64,000 nucleotides of DNA. Origin: Rhyacophila brunnea. Taxonomy: Eukaryota; Arthropoda; Insecta; Trichoptera; Rhyacophilidae. How positions within the stretch are numbered: position 1 is the stretch's first letter; the number at the start of each line of letters is the position of its first letter. The notes under the pieces were generated by a model. The model had not been told where the DNA came from. It searched no databases and was given only the letters and a program-made list of their open reading frames with translations. The stretch lies in assembly GCA_022495005.1 (NCBI GenBank), contig JAGYXB010001793.1, positions 2,170,001 through 2,234,000 on the forward strand. The letters run 5' to 3'. Below are positions 33,386-45,163 of the stretch, piece by piece. Position numbers and translations under genes: made by a program.

Positions 33386-34289
33386 AAGTTTAATTAATAC
33401 AAATATAATATAATATAATAAAAAGACAGTTGATAAAATGTTACAGTTGAGTGGAATGGGAAATTCGTAAAAAGTAAAGATCAATTACTATGGTTTTAAA
33501 TATTGATATATTTTTTTTGAGAATTCTAAACCTATTAATAAAGTTAAATGTATTAACATAAAACACAATACATAATAATATATACGCAATAAAATATTCA
33601 ATTGAAGCGGACACAGCTGGACGTGAAAATATTATTAAATTACGTGGAATAAGTACCTACCACATAATACTGTGGGTTATTATAATTTTATTGTAAATAC
33701 AATGTTTTCCCACTAATAATTATTGGCAGTAACTTAGTCTACTTTATTTTCGTGATGAACAAATATGATAATTTTCGATTACTTAGTTTGAAGATTCTTA
33801 AAAATTATTAGTTTTTCGGCATCACAATAAATATTTGCATTAGCCCTAATATATTCATATGTTACTGATTTGTCTCCATGTTTTGTTCAATCCTATAATT
33901 GCTCTCTTTGAGAATGTCCAATATTCTAGGATTGATAACGTTTTTGCAACCCCTTATACTAATGATGCGAAAGTCAAAATTATTCAAAATCTTCTGACCT
34001 TATAATACGTCTTTATTGTGCAACTGACTGAATCAGTCTGAAAATTTAATAATATTACCTAACAAACATTTCAAGTAATAATATATTATTTTTCAATGTA
34101 ATACTATGATATTCCCTTTGCCATCATTAAAGTTTCTTATGTTTGGCTTCTCAATACTGAGAAATAAGAATTGATAATAAGATCCAACAATAAATGAAAT
34201 TATTAAGACAGATTGATAATAGATGAACGCCGTTAGAAAAATTGGTGAGGTCCAATTCTACGATGTATAACGTCCGCTTGGAAACAAAA
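33386..34289. other. no recognisable feature
   Basis: AT-rich spacer, nothing supported. Confidence 0.35.
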
Positions 34290-34606
34290 TAAACATTAAA
34301 TAATTACAAGATAAAAAGAACTTTTTATATACAACGTTTTTAAATTTAAATTATTATGCTCAATATCCCCAACCTAGGTACTTCTTATGAAGTAAATAAA
34401 AAACAAACAAATATAGAATACTGAAATGTCATTTTGACATCATATATAAATGATTTAGTTGCTACGACCACCCTCTTAGAAACCAATAATAGTCTTACTT
34501 TTTACGGATTTTTCTGAAATAACTTTCCATACAAAACATAATTAACTGAAAATTAATTCAATTCTGCTTATAAGACTCAATTGAGACTTCGTAGCTTAAT
34601 AAAAAG
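34290..34606 (+). repeat. family B, copy 3, left part
   Basis: Has ATTACAAGATAAAAAGAACT at the start and TTTAGTTGCTACGACCACC, then GAATTAATTC...CTTATAAG before the palindrome. The right part of the same copy resumes at 35994 with GAAGAAAGCATTGGCATCG. Confidence 0.7.
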
Positions 34607-35993
34607 GGGGGACATGCTCGTCGAAGGTCAAAATTGAGTTTTTATTGTATTTTCAAACCATGATCCTGGACACTCCTTAAACGTTATAAATAATCTATTT
34701 ATATAATTTTGAAGCCTTATTATCCTTTATAGTTATTTTAAACATTTGATGACTGCATAAAGTATTTTTGTTGCATAAAATAGTATTCTTTTAAACCTCT
34801 CGCTCTAATGTTTTAGAATATAGTCATATTTCAGTACATAAATGTGCAGTGGTGTTAAGATTTTTACATTTATTAATTTTTAAACGCATTTATAAAACCA
34901 TCAGTATAATTTATATCGACATTATTATAGTGAAATATTTACGATAAAAAAATATATTGATAATCTGTGATCCCAAATTTGACAAGAATTAGGCATTTTA
35001 TTATTCAAAAAATCGGCAAGATAAACACATTTGAAGATGATTCTAAAGATACTTTTTATAAGTTATGTTTTTGACCATTCAAGTGTGATAAACATTTTAT
35101 GAATAATGATTGCTTTATAATAATTATTGACCTAAGAATAAGGTAGTGTTTTTTTGAAATACGCCATTTCTTTTGTCATTCCCCAGTGGTTAAGCTACAA
35201 CATACGGCCGTAGCCATAAATTGACAAACTATAATTAAAGTGGGGAGTAAAATTATGTTAACGCGCGTGTTTGAACATGTACCTAACCGAATTTTTTTTT
35301 ATTTTTTTTAAATGGTACATGTTCAAACACGCGCGTTTATATCATTTTACTCCCTGCTTCAATTATAGTTTGTCAATTTATGGCTACGGCCGTATGTTGT
35401 AGCTTAACCACTGGGGAATGACAAAAGAAATGGCGTATTTCAAAAAAACACTACCTTATTCTTAGGTCAATAATTATTATAAAGCAAGCATTATTCATAA
35501 GATGTTTACCACACTTGAATGGTCAAAGACATAGCTTATAATAAGTATCTTTATAATCATCTTCAAAAGTGTGAATCTTGCCGATTTTTTGAATAATAAA
35601 ATGCCTAATTCTTGTCAAATTTGGGATCACAGAGATTATCAATATAATCTTTTATCGTGAATATTTTACAAAAAATATCTCGTAATAAATTATACTAATG
35701 GTTTTATTAATGCGTTTAAAAATTAATAAATGTAAAAAACCTTAACACCACTGCACAGTTATGTACCGAAATATGACTATATTCTAAAACATTAGAGCGA
35801 GAGGTTTAAAAGAATACTATTTTATGTAACAAAAATACTTTATGCAGTCATCAAATGTTTAAAATAACTATAAAGGATAATAAGGCTTCAAAATTATATA
35901 AATAGATTATTTACAACGTTTAAGGAGTGTCCAGGATCATGGTTTGAAAATACAATAAAAACTCAATTTTGACCTACGACGAGCACGTGGGCC
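34607..35993. mobile_element. 1.39-kb near-perfect palindrome, foldback element
   Basis: Arms of about 677-680 bp (34607-35283 and 35314-35993) are inverted copies end to end, around a T-rich spacer of about 30 bp. Paired landmarks from outside in: CGTCGAAGGTCAAAATTGAG; TTTGATGACTGCATAAAGT; TTAAACGCATTTATAAAACC; GGGATCACAGATTATC-type; AATAAGGTAGTGTTTTTTTG; CATACGGCCGTAGCCATAAA; and ACGCGCGTGTTTGAACATGT at the centre. Both arms are about 95% alike by eye. No protein is encoded. It sits within family B copy 3. A terminal TTAAGGGC-like end is seen in the other copies; here the ends have decayed to GGGGG and GGGCC. Confidence 0.9.
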
Positions 35994-36145
35994 GAAGAAA
36001 GCATTGGCATCGTGTTATGATATATTCTAAAAGGTTCAAATGTCTAGTAGGGAAGTTAGTTAAAAATCTTGGACAAACAAGAAAAAATCTGTACCGGGCA
36101 AACAAGAATACGAGCTAATAAAAACGTGGTAATAAATAGATAGGA
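35994..36145 (+). repeat. family B, copy 3, right part
   Basis: Continues the family with GCATTGGCATCGTGTTATG, GGGAAGTTAGTTAAAAATC, GGGCAAACAAGAATACGAGC and ACGTGGTAATAAATAG. Confidence 0.7.
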
Positions 36146-36950
36146 TCTATCATAATTTTAGATACACAAATTTCGTACGAAATTCGAAAATTTATTTTCA
36201 TAGATAGTATAGCTTATGTTCTTGTCCTCTGAATGGTAATTGGCAACACTTGCTAAACAACTGCTTGTCAAGATTCCGATGATCAATAATAATGTTTCGT
36301 TTAAATATTAAACACGTATTTGTTTTACGACATGAAAATATTTCTATATTGTAAATTCTTCTGTTTGATATTTCCACAATACTTACAAATCCATGTTATT
36401 ATAAAATATATGAGTGTAAACCAATATATCAACCAGTAAAACGTTATGAATGATAGACCACAATAAATATTATTTTTAATAAAAATACACAATAATTTTA
36501 AAAGCATCGTGGCATGTTAGACCAATACAATTTCACGTTTCATTTTTCCCCCGTCATATTTGGAAACGATAGATTAATGACCATCACATAATGATAAATC
36601 AAAACTGTTTTGTGTTTAACTTTTAAAGGATTTCTCATAGAATAATATAGAATAGATACTCACTTAAATACATACTAAACAATTAAGATGCATTATCATA
36701 TAACATCTCAAGTAAATAAAACCCAATAAAATATAATATAGTTGAAGCAATAATATATATTGCGTATTTAGTCACCTGACAGTAATGGAATTTGGTCAAT
36801 TATTCAACTATTTCATTCTCTACCAGTCTAGCCGAGTGGTGGAGAACCCTTTTTTAAATCGAAACATATCCTTAAGAAGGTAACAATACCTCGAAGGTAA
36901 AATACAAATTTTAAAATACATAAAGCATAGGTGCATTGGCTTGTCAATTC
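36146..36950. other. no recognisable feature
   Basis: AT-rich spacer. The minus-strand frame 36325-36507 is low complexity. Confidence 0.35.
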
Positions 36951-36954
36951 TTGA

Positions 36955-37450
36955 CTGCCCACAGTGGATTCGCTACTAAGCTCTTTGAGCTGAACTTGTT
37001 ACCCGACCAACATGTCCATGTGACGGAGAACTAGAGGATGCAAACCACATTCTCTGGGAATGTCCGAGAATGTGCTCTAAAAGGGAAGAGATGCTCAAGT
37101 CGGTCCAACTAGCTGTTGGGCCCATCGGGCCGTGCAACCTGGTAGCCACAAAGATCAATTTTGTTGCGTTTAAAATTTTTGCAACGTCATATTTCGGACG
37201 TGAAGCTCTCTTCACATAGTTTTTATGTCCGTATTGAGTATTGACCTTTTATTTTTGTTTGCTCACCTCAATCTCTGTAAACTCATTCAAATACAGTTTA
37301 AACGCACCGTTGAGTGCGTGGTGACCTCAGTTTTAGGTATCTGCTGCTGAGATATTATTAGGCGTTAAAGGCTGCTGAAATTTCACACCCAAACGTAGGG
37401 CCTAGTGATACGCTCGATTAAGACCGAATGTGGTACGGGGCGGGTTGGTT
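36955..37450 (+). pseudogene. non-LTR retrotransposon C-terminus and 3' UTR, copy 1
   Basis: The plus frame from 36989 reads LVTRPTCPCDGELEDANHIL, WECPRMCSKREEMLKSVQL, then GPIGPCNLVATKINFVAF and ends FGREALFT at a TAG (37217-37219). The Cys-x-Cys...His...Cys knuckle is that of I/R1/Jockey-type LINE ORF2 tails. A one-base shift lies just before it. The 3' UTR (GTAGGGCCTAGTGATACGCT, CGATTAAGACCGAATGTGGT) matches the copy at 42206-42750, so both belong to one family. The minus-strand frame across 36976-37215 is its shadow. Confidence 0.75.
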
Positions 37451-38760
37451 GTTAGGGGACTATATTTATGTAGGCTTGTTTAAATAATATGCATTGAGGG
37501 TGACTCGAGTGAACCACTCCATTGTATTATCTAACAAAGATGTTTCTTACACAATTGTTAAATGTTATAATAACATAATTGTAATGATACAACCTTCTTA
37601 AAATTGTATTCTATATTATTCTTTAAATTCTGGTAAAAATTCATATTTTTTACATTTTTTCAAATTAATGTATTTCATGTACAGCAAAAAAGCCGCCTAC
37701 GGCGCAAGTCCATTTTGCAAATATACGTACATTATTATAATTGTACTTGCGGAATTATAAATACGTATTTTTTTTAATTTTGAAGCTTTTGTGCCGTCAA
37801 TTTATTATATTTACATCGTTCTTCATCGTTACAAGTATGGGTTTATAGCCCAAAACAACTGTTTGTTTCAAAACCATTATAATATAGATCTACCACCTTA
37901 ATAATCCCTGTATAGTAATATATTTCAAATTAATTATAGTGTAGTTCCTAATAATATTTTTTACATAAAATAAAACTATTAAAATTTGACAAATTACTTT
38001 AGATTTTTAAGATATAAAGATGCCCAAATTATTTGTGTATTGACCCGTGTGCCCTATGTTAAATTGAAACCTCTCAACATCTGCCTTTTTGTCATTTTAG
38101 TAAGTAAAATATACTATTAGATCATGTTAAAAGAGCTAACAAGTCGAATAGTGTGAGGTCACTGCTTCCATGTGCCACTCTACATAATATATCTCCTTTA
38201 CGTTTTGAAAAAACCATCTTATCTTAAAATTCGAGTCATTATGGAAATGAGTACAATATTCTAGCAAAAATTTCAATGTATAATACCTAATTAAATAGTC
38301 AGGCTATCCAACGAAAAAATACGTACATATTACCTATTTGTTTTTGTGCAAATGCGGAACTCATTATAAAAGCTCTGGCGCATATTTTCTTTTGGAAAGA
38401 ACAAAAAAGCTCTTCATTTCAGTGTCTTATCATTTTCCTTTTTACTGTTATTACGGCAATTTCCTCTAGGGGGACGACAAATTTTCTTTGACTAGAAAAA
38501 TAGCTTAGAGTGACTTACGTGTTCTCAAAATATTTATCTATTCCGCCGGAAATGGAAAAGTCTTCAAAAAGATTTTCTTTGTAAAACAATTCATTTGTAT
38601 TACATATATTTACTATATGTATATTAAATCACAAAAATTACAATGAATTTAACATCGGTATACATAATGTAGATCATGTGACGATTTCACTCAGATAATA
38701 ATCGATTTTAAGTCTTGCCCGCGGCAGCTTAGTAGCATATTAATTATTTGAATAAACATA
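37451..38760. other. AT-rich DNA with one family F end
   Basis: The only recognised piece is GTTTGTTTCAAAACCATTAT at about 37861-37880, the right end of family F. The rest is unassigned. Confidence 0.35.
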
Positions 38761-38764
38761 ACCA

Positions 38765-39110
38765 ATAAAAAAAATCTTTTTGAAAAAAATAAGACACCCA
38801 GCAGGTTCGAGCCTGCGTCTCTCAGGAATCACGCCCACGTGCTTTGACCAGTATGCTATTATAGGTATCTCATTTAATTACGACACATTTTAACTATTGG
38901 TACTTACAATAGTCTCTGAAGCGCTTTCTAAATTGCGTTACTATTGGCAATCGGCTTTTGTACGTTAAATGAAAATAGGTATTAAATTACCTTAATAATT
39001 ACTAACCGAGGTCACGGATCATTCCAAAATATTTTGTTGTAACGTACTTCAACTTGGTAACATATTTTTTTATTCGTTGAATAAAAAAAATAGTTAATTA
39101 TATGTATAGG
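38765..39110 (-). repeat. tRNA-like repeat (family A), copy 7, nearly full
   Basis: Left to right on the plus strand: AAATAAGACACCCAGCAGG, TTCGAGCCTGCGTCTC (B side), ACGCCCACGTGCTTTGACCA (A side), then head blocks GGCAATCGGCTTTTGTAC and GGTCACGGATCATTCCAAAA, and TTTTATTCGTTGAATAAAAA at 39069-39088. The terminal TTCGTTGAATAA word again borders the head. Confidence 0.7.
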
Positions 39111-39745
39111 TATAATATATTGTTTCCATCATAATAATATATCGATGACAATTAGTGTGAATCCATGTACTTGTATTATTGTAATTGTGACCGATTGACC
39201 AAAGCAGATCCGTTTGATTTTATTTGAAATTGACGCGTTTTTATTAAAAGTCTCTCTGCTTTGCGGCGAAAACAAATAACACAGTTTGTCAATTTCAGAC
39301 ATTGTTTCAGGTACTACTTACCTGAAAATAGTCAGTTGGCCGTCGCCGTTGCAAACACGAACAGGCATTTAATTCAAAATATAACTTCCCTAGGCTTGTT
39401 CTTTCTCGGGGCGAGATAATGTATGATCTCAAACCCCTTTCGGATATTGTATAATTATCATATAAATGTGCTTTTTCAATTATTGTGTTACTAATTAGTA
39501 GCGAAATAAACGTGTGAAAATAAAGTGCCGGTTGTCAATAATTAACTACACCTCAAGATATATATCATAAGTCGCAGTAACAATACTTAGGTAATTAAAA
39601 TAATATGTAATTAAATAGAGGTGGCAACCACTGTACATATTTTAATTTTATTCTGCCGTTGATAGGAGCAAATAAAATGAATAGGCGTGAACATTCATAA
39701 TTAATTTACCAATAGCCTGATTTTATAGCCTTGCATTAATTATAA
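39111..39745. other. no recognisable feature
   Basis: Mixed AT-rich spacer; nothing supported. Confidence 0.35.
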
Positions 39746-39752
39746 ATGTTTT

Positions 39753-40195
39753 TCAACGCGTTTCTAAGTTTGGCTGAACAAACCGGGTTATGTCTTCAGT
39801 CTCGCATACATATGTAATATGTCTAATAAATATTGTATTATATGAACAATATTGATTAACTTTGTTTCGTTTTATTTTTGTATAATATTCATTATCGGAC
39901 GACAGCAATGATTTTAACCATCTTTGCTCAAACCAGTCTCTAAAATTATTGAGCCAGGATGTTATTTTTGTGCTAGGGCGCTTACCGGAAATCATCCCTT
40001 AATTTTAATGATATGATGCAGAACATGATATCTTTAGGGCTTGCAATTGGTGTGGAAAAAATGTGGCAACTTCGTAGTAGGTATTTACTTTTCTGATTAT
40101 TTCCTTAGCTTTTTCATACTCGATGTTCGTAACTTTGCCTTTTCAGCTATACCAAGGACGCGTGTGTACACCAACATTTCGTAAGATGTTTTAAA
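39753..40195 (-). pseudogene. LINE ORF2 C-terminal remnant, minus strand
   Basis: Reading leftward from 40195: NVGVHTRVLGIAEKAKLRTS, SMKKLRK, then after a gap MISGKRPSTKITSWLNNFRD and WFEQ (frame 39995-39753). The V-Y/H-T-R-x-L...N-V-E...K segment followed by G-R/K-x...SWLxNxRxW is the C-terminal order of a LINE group frequent in Lepidoptera. The middle (Gly-His block) is lost. It resembles the remnants at 44350-45115. Confidence 0.5.
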
Positions 40196-40229
40196 AAATA
40201 TTGTAATGACCGATTTACTTACCTGTACT

Positions 40230-40335
40230 TTACCTAATCACAACGAAATTAACTAATAGTAATTAAATGTAACCTAAATATTTCGTTAATATTAGCTACC
40301 GGTTTTTGTAATTGAAATCATCTGGAACGAAATGT
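40230..40335 (-). repeat. family A head fragment
   Basis: CACAACGAAATTAACTAATAG and GCTACCGGTTTTTGTAATTG match the head side of minus-strand family A copies (for example 52560-52640). No tRNA-like body remains. Confidence 0.4.
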
Positions 40336-40483
40336 TTGTATCTAATTGTAATGATTCTGAGGTGTTTCTAAATTCAATAATTTCATAATAATTATTAAGG
40401 TAATTATAGAGGATTTGATAATAAAATTCGGGAAAACACACGTTAAACATTAATCACTTTACCTACAATATTATATAATATAT

Positions 40484-41098
40484 CAGTAGCGAAGCCGAAG
40501 AGTCCATACTAGGCGATTATTAAATAGCCTACCTTCCTAAGAAAAATATAATTTAATTGCATATTGACATATTTCTATATTCTATAAAAATAATTCAATT
40601 TGCCAACGACATCATCTGTTGAAGCTATAAAGGTAGGAATGTATTATAAATAAATACAGATTACAGTACCATCCGTTAAAGGTTTTAAAGAAATATGCCA
40701 CAGCACGCTATCTGTCTTTAACGTATTTATCGGATTATTCGCCGAGAATGCTGATGTTTTTTCTCGTATGGATTTTATGTCACGTGACCTCAGCATGTGT
40801 ATCGCAATGTATGAAAAATGATAGGCTCTGATGTGTAAACTTAAAAATTATTATTATAAAAAGACGCATTGTGCACATAACAAATTATTAATCCAAGACG
40901 TTCACAGCATGATATTTAGAATCAAAAGTACAGGTAAATCAACTAAGTAGAAAAAAATAAAGCAAAAGAAATAAAAAATCATTATATCTATCTATTCATC
41001 AGTAGTAATGTCGTATTATCTTCTGATGTCCCGTAAGTGTACTCTTTTTCTCTGATCTCCACAGCATACGTCTTTCCAAAAGTCACCATTCGCCACTG
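40484..41098. repeat. interspersed repeat family G, copy 2 (uninterrupted)
   Basis: Starts CAGTAGCGAAGCCGAAG and ends AAAAGTCACCATTCGCCACTG, imperfect inverted ends of a hAT-like type. Internal blocks (TTTATGTCACGTGACCTCAG, ATTCATCAGTAGTAATGTCG) match 20843-22005. No clear 8-bp duplication. The block near 40885-40960 (CAAGACGTTCACAGCATGA) recurs at 54720. Confidence 0.6.
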
Positions 41099-41560
41099 AT
41101 CATAATATACTCTACATATTATTGTTTTGTTATTTATTCATGATATATTATTCACATTCATATTTATGCGTAATATGCAAATCAGATATCACTTGAGAGC
41201 GCAAAGTTAATTGCTTTTCAAAGCTGATAAGTACTTAACTATTTCTAATATGTCCGTCGTGGCCTCAGGAAATTATTTTCTTGAGTGACATACCTCTTCT
41301 AAGCCGCCGACAGTTTATCTTAAAAACTTAAACGGTTATTTCAATTAATTACGATTCCCTTCTCTTGCGTATGATCACGAGACTTATTTCTATACGCATC
41401 AACCATTTAAGACAGAAAACATCACTAGTTTTAAAACGTTTCATTTGCCTTTAACATAATATCGTTTTGTATCTTAATATTTACAAATTATATTGTTCTT
41501 TATTTCGAATATTATAAAACTATAATACTTTTCTGTATTTATGTAATAAAAAGAAACAAA
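41099..41560. other. no recognisable feature
   Basis: AT-rich spacer, nothing supported. Confidence 0.35.
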
Positions 41561-41567
41561 ATAATAA

Positions 41568-41846
41568 ATGGTGACATGTAATGATGATTCATACCTTTCA
41601 GATCCAGTGACTGCAGTCATAAAAGATAGTATATGCTCAGAATATCAGTCCTATGCGGCATTTCTTTTACCACCGGAAAAAATCGGCTACAAATTGCAGT
41701 CCTCAGTTCCCAATGAATACGACAAAATATTCATCAGAATCGCCATCGCCTTGCGCTACAAAGAATTATCCAGGGTTTTCGCAAGGCGGTTTCACAGGCC
41801 CTGGCCGAGTTCAAATGAGCAATACCCGATGCGGGTAGAAGAATAG
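41568..41846 (+). CDS. unassigned open frame, 92 codons
   Basis: Opens MVTCNDDSYLSDPVTAVIKD and runs through AAFLLPPEKIGYKLQS to MRVEE. It lies in more GC-balanced DNA than its surroundings. A second frame in the same place (41653-41838) ends in GGFTGPGRVQMSN-like sequence, so a shifted pseudogene is possible. It is 350 bp upstream of a LINE tail and may be part of a mobile element. No family recognised. Confidence 0.2.
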   Translation: MVTCNDDSYLSDPVTAVIKDSICSEYQSYAAFLLPPEKIGYKLQSSVPNEYDKIFIRIAIALRYKELSRVFARRFHRPWPSSNEQYPMRVEE

Positions 41847-42205
41847 TTTTCAATAAGGCATATTCTCTCAGCCGGCACAATTTTCATTTGACTAGCATCA
41901 AGTAGAGTAGTTTGCGTGCCAAAGTCCTTAAAGAAACCTCGATAGTAAATGCGAGGTATTCATAAAGGCATCTAGAAAAAAAAAGTGTGCGGCCTGAGTG
42001 GACAGTGTTCGGCGGGACGTGAGCGGCATGCGCAACTCAAACGATACTCCCATCTAGCGCTGCTACCCGATCAATTTCGATACCTTTTCGTGATGAATTG
42101 TTGTAACAGCGTTAAAGACCTGGCAGAAAAAGTTGGATGCTTCCACCAAAGGCAGGCACACACATATGTTTTTCCAAATATCATTGGTGACATGGTGGCT
42201 TCGCT

Positions 42206-42750
42206 GACAGGGTCTTTGAGCTTGGTCTTGTTACCCGTTCAACATGTCCATGTGGCGGAGAACTGCAGGATGCAAACCACATCCTCTGGGAATGTCAGAG
42301 AATGTGCTCCGAGAGATAAGAGATGCTTTGAGTCGGTCCAACCAGCTGTTGGGCCCATCGGGCCGTCCGACCTGGTCACCACAAAGGCCAATTATATTGC
42401 ATTTTAAAAAATGCGGCGTCTTATTGCAGACGTGATGATCTCTTCACATAATTTTGTTTGTCCGTATTGTTTTAGATTCGTTTTTTGTATGTTATAAAAA
42501 TCAAAAAATTCATTTATTTCCGTTAAGTCTCGATGCCTTTCTCTCTTACGGCACTTTTTATTAAATTACGTCTTTCAATAAACTCAGTCAAAGCTCACTT
42601 GAGAGCGTAGACGTAGGCATCTACTCCTGAGACATTCCCAGGCGTCCCCATTCCCTGCTGATGCTTCACATCTAAACGTAGGGCCTCGTGATACGCTCGA
42701 TTAAGACCGAGTGTAGTGCGAGGCGTGTTGGTTTGGAGGGGTCTATGTTT
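42206..42750 (+). pseudogene. non-LTR retrotransposon C-terminus and 3' UTR, copy 2
   Basis: From 42206 the plus frame reads DRVFELGLVTRSTCPCGGEL, QDANHILWECQRMCSER and stops at 42317-42319. In another frame it continues with SCWAHRAVRP-like sequence, matching GPIGP...of copy 1 only with shifts. The 3' UTR words GTAGGGCCTCGTGATACGCT and CGATTAAGACCGAGTGTAGT match 36955-37450. Sequence at 41985-42200 just upstream may be more of the same element, but no motif was seen there. Confidence 0.7.
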
Positions 42751-43535
42751 GTGTTGTTGTAACAGCTGTGGTATATATGTGGAGTTGTTACTTCGGCCTC
42801 TTCGAGATATGAAGTAGAACTCACGAAACTGGTCAAAAATGGTATCAGCAATGTAATCTATAACCCATGAAAGTTTCATCAATATTGCTCCAGTGTTTAG
42901 TTATAACAGAAAAAATAAACAGACAAAAATAAACTACATGGAAATTGTAAAAACGGTGATCAAAAGCCAAATATTTTGAAATCATAGACATTATTATTAG
43001 TACTGAGATGTAGTATATTTCGAAAATATACTAATTATACCTATGTATTTATTTTTAATGAATTGAAAAGTTCGTTACATATCACATATTTATATTTATT
43101 CTCCCTAAGTATAGAAGTTAGTAAGTAGTTACATAGTAGAAAGCATTAAATCACTGAATTTATTTAAATTTAATATTATGCGAAATGCATTAAAACCCAC
43201 TGCGTTCCTGCATTTAGTTAAATGCAGATAAATACTGATAATAACGTAAATTATATGCAGGTGAATGAGCGATGAGTTCGTGAAAAATTGCATTAAATGC
43301 ATTTATAATCAAGTAAATTAAGTGCAATCTCCGGTTAGCGAGTTGGCCCTTGCATTTTAATTGGATTTATTGCATCCAGATGCGAAAATTTTATGCTGTA
43401 AGAAGTACTTTTGTAGTTAATATAATATAATATAATATTAACACATTGAAATTTTTAAACTATTGATTAAAGAAAATTTAAGTTTTAAAATAAACAAATA
43501 TTAGAAAATAATCGTTATTTTCAAACGAAATACAA
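42751..43535. other. no recognised gene; scattered TGCATTTAA words
   Basis: Between about 43180 and 43395 the words TGCATTTA, TAAATGCA and TTGCATTTTAATTG recur in both orientations, hinting at a decayed inverted-repeat element. Nothing firmer. Confidence 0.3.
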
Positions 43536-43539
43536 AAAA

Positions 43540-43760
43540 TGGGCGGTATGTCGATTTGAACCCTGGCACAAACGATTACCAGTTGCGTACACTACCAATA
43601 CGGCATCGCTTTATATCACGTTACTATTATTTATCATGTAAATATATAAGTGCATATTTTTTATATTTTACAGACGAAATAAAAAAAATACCGTATGTGG
43701 ATTCGAGGCTTGGACTTGGACCTTACGATTACCAGTCACGCACACTACCTATATCATAAA
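43540..43760 (-). repeat. dimeric tRNA-like repeat
   Basis: Two units about 130 bp apart. Read on the minus strand each has TAGTGT(G/A)CG..ACTGGTAATCG, then a B-box-like block (CCTCGAATCC in the right unit, GGGTTCAAATC in the left), CACATACGG/GACATACCG and a T-rich run (TATTTTTTTTATTTCGTC). It is a different family from A. The right unit is 5' on the minus strand. I infer a tandem tRNA-derived SINE. Confidence 0.6.
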
Positions 43761-44345
43761 TGATAATTTTATACGTACTTGCATATTATATAAAACTACG
43801 ATATAGAAGAAATTTACTAATACCTATTAGTATGTGTTAACATGATGAAATTGTATGATATTATTTTCAATAATAATTATTAATAAATTACTAACATAAA
43901 TCGATAAATTAGTTATATTATTAATTTAATAGACCAATTTAGTCATTTTACAAGTTAGGTTACATATTTGTTTAGATACCTACCTAAGTAACAGATAAAA
44001 TAATGTTTCCAATATAGTATTATGTTTCCACAAATCAAAAATTTCTTGCTCGATTGCTTTGGAATAAAGATATTGGGGGAAATGTCTTGGAAAATATTAT
44101 CGCTTCAACTAAGCTTTTCTTGAAAAATAAAAGATACTATTAATATTATGTAGGTACTTGAATTATTTTTTTTAAATACTTTTGAAACAAGTAATATTTT
44201 GACTGTTCAATTATAAGAAATAATAATATCTATTTTTGTTTAATTATTACGAATGTTACGCTGATATCTTAAGGATTGTGTGTCGTGTAAAATAATAGAA
44301 AAAAGATTGCAAAAAGTCATATTTTTTACCATTTACAATGAAACT
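43761..44345. other. no recognisable feature
   Basis: Strongly AT-rich; nothing supported. Confidence 0.35.
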
Positions 44346-44349
44346 ATTC

Positions 44350-45115
44350 TAATAACAACGAAGTCAACCAAATGTCCAGGATATCTCTTCTTGGTCATTC
44401 CCTCTTGGCTGAGGAACGTGATCACCTTGGAATGTTGTCATCTTTTGAGCGACCAAGACTTTACACCTCTCTCAATCCTCAGGGCAGAGTGAAGACTGCC
44501 CCCAGTCAGCTCTTTGTCTGCTTCGTCTTCCTTGGAAGCTACCCAAAATCACTAGTCTCTCCAGGTTATCCGATCCACGTCGAACAATTTGTCCAAAAAA
44601 CTGCATAATGCGTCTCAGACATATTGTCAAAATGACCACGATATATTCTGAAACAATTACTGCATTAATTTGTTGTCTCTAAGCAACGAATGACCCGCGT
44701 ACTTTCACAGGACGTTACTGAATTTTGTTGAGCGTTTGTTCGATTAAATCTATATCAACATTATTGAAAAAAACGTCAATCGGTATGTATGAAAAATGTT
44801 TTTTTTATATTGATATAATTTCATGTTTTTTGAGGTTCGGTTGTCTCCTTTTTTTAATTTTTTAACAGATCGATTACATCATTCTTGTCAAAGAAAATCA
44901 TCGCTGCTCGTTTACCAGATATCTTCCCTTATACAACAAAATACCAAAGTCTTACGAAATATCGCATGTGACTCAAGTACCTTTACCAGCTTTCTAGTTT
45001 AACATCTTTGGCTCTTTTTCATCCTCGACATTCATGATTTTATTCTTGCATTTGATACGGACATGCGTGTATACACCCACATTTCCAAACCGTCAAGATT
45101 TTAAACCGTTGTACC
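44350..45115 (-). pseudogene. LINE ORF2 C-terminal remnants, minus strand
   Basis: From the right (45115-44870): NVGVYTRM, then N-V-E-D-E-K-like pieces as at 40195. From 44625 leftward: LRRIMQFFGQIVRRGSDNLE, RLVILGSFQGRRSRQRADWG. The first is the block before the Gly-His motif, the second the block after it (G/x-I/N-LERL-I-G...G-RSRGR). Several stops and a 240-bp AT-rich gap separate them. The plus-strand frames 44280-44608 are shadows. Confidence 0.55.
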
Positions 45116-45163
45116 TACGAGGGTCCACTATTTACAGGAAAACCTAAAAGACATAACATCGTA

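Noticed and set aside
36976..37215. Minus-strand 79-codon gene
   Set aside because: It is the antisense shadow of the LINE tail on the plus strand.
42244..42435. Plus-strand 63-codon gene
   Set aside because: Out-of-frame reading of the LINE zinc-knuckle region.
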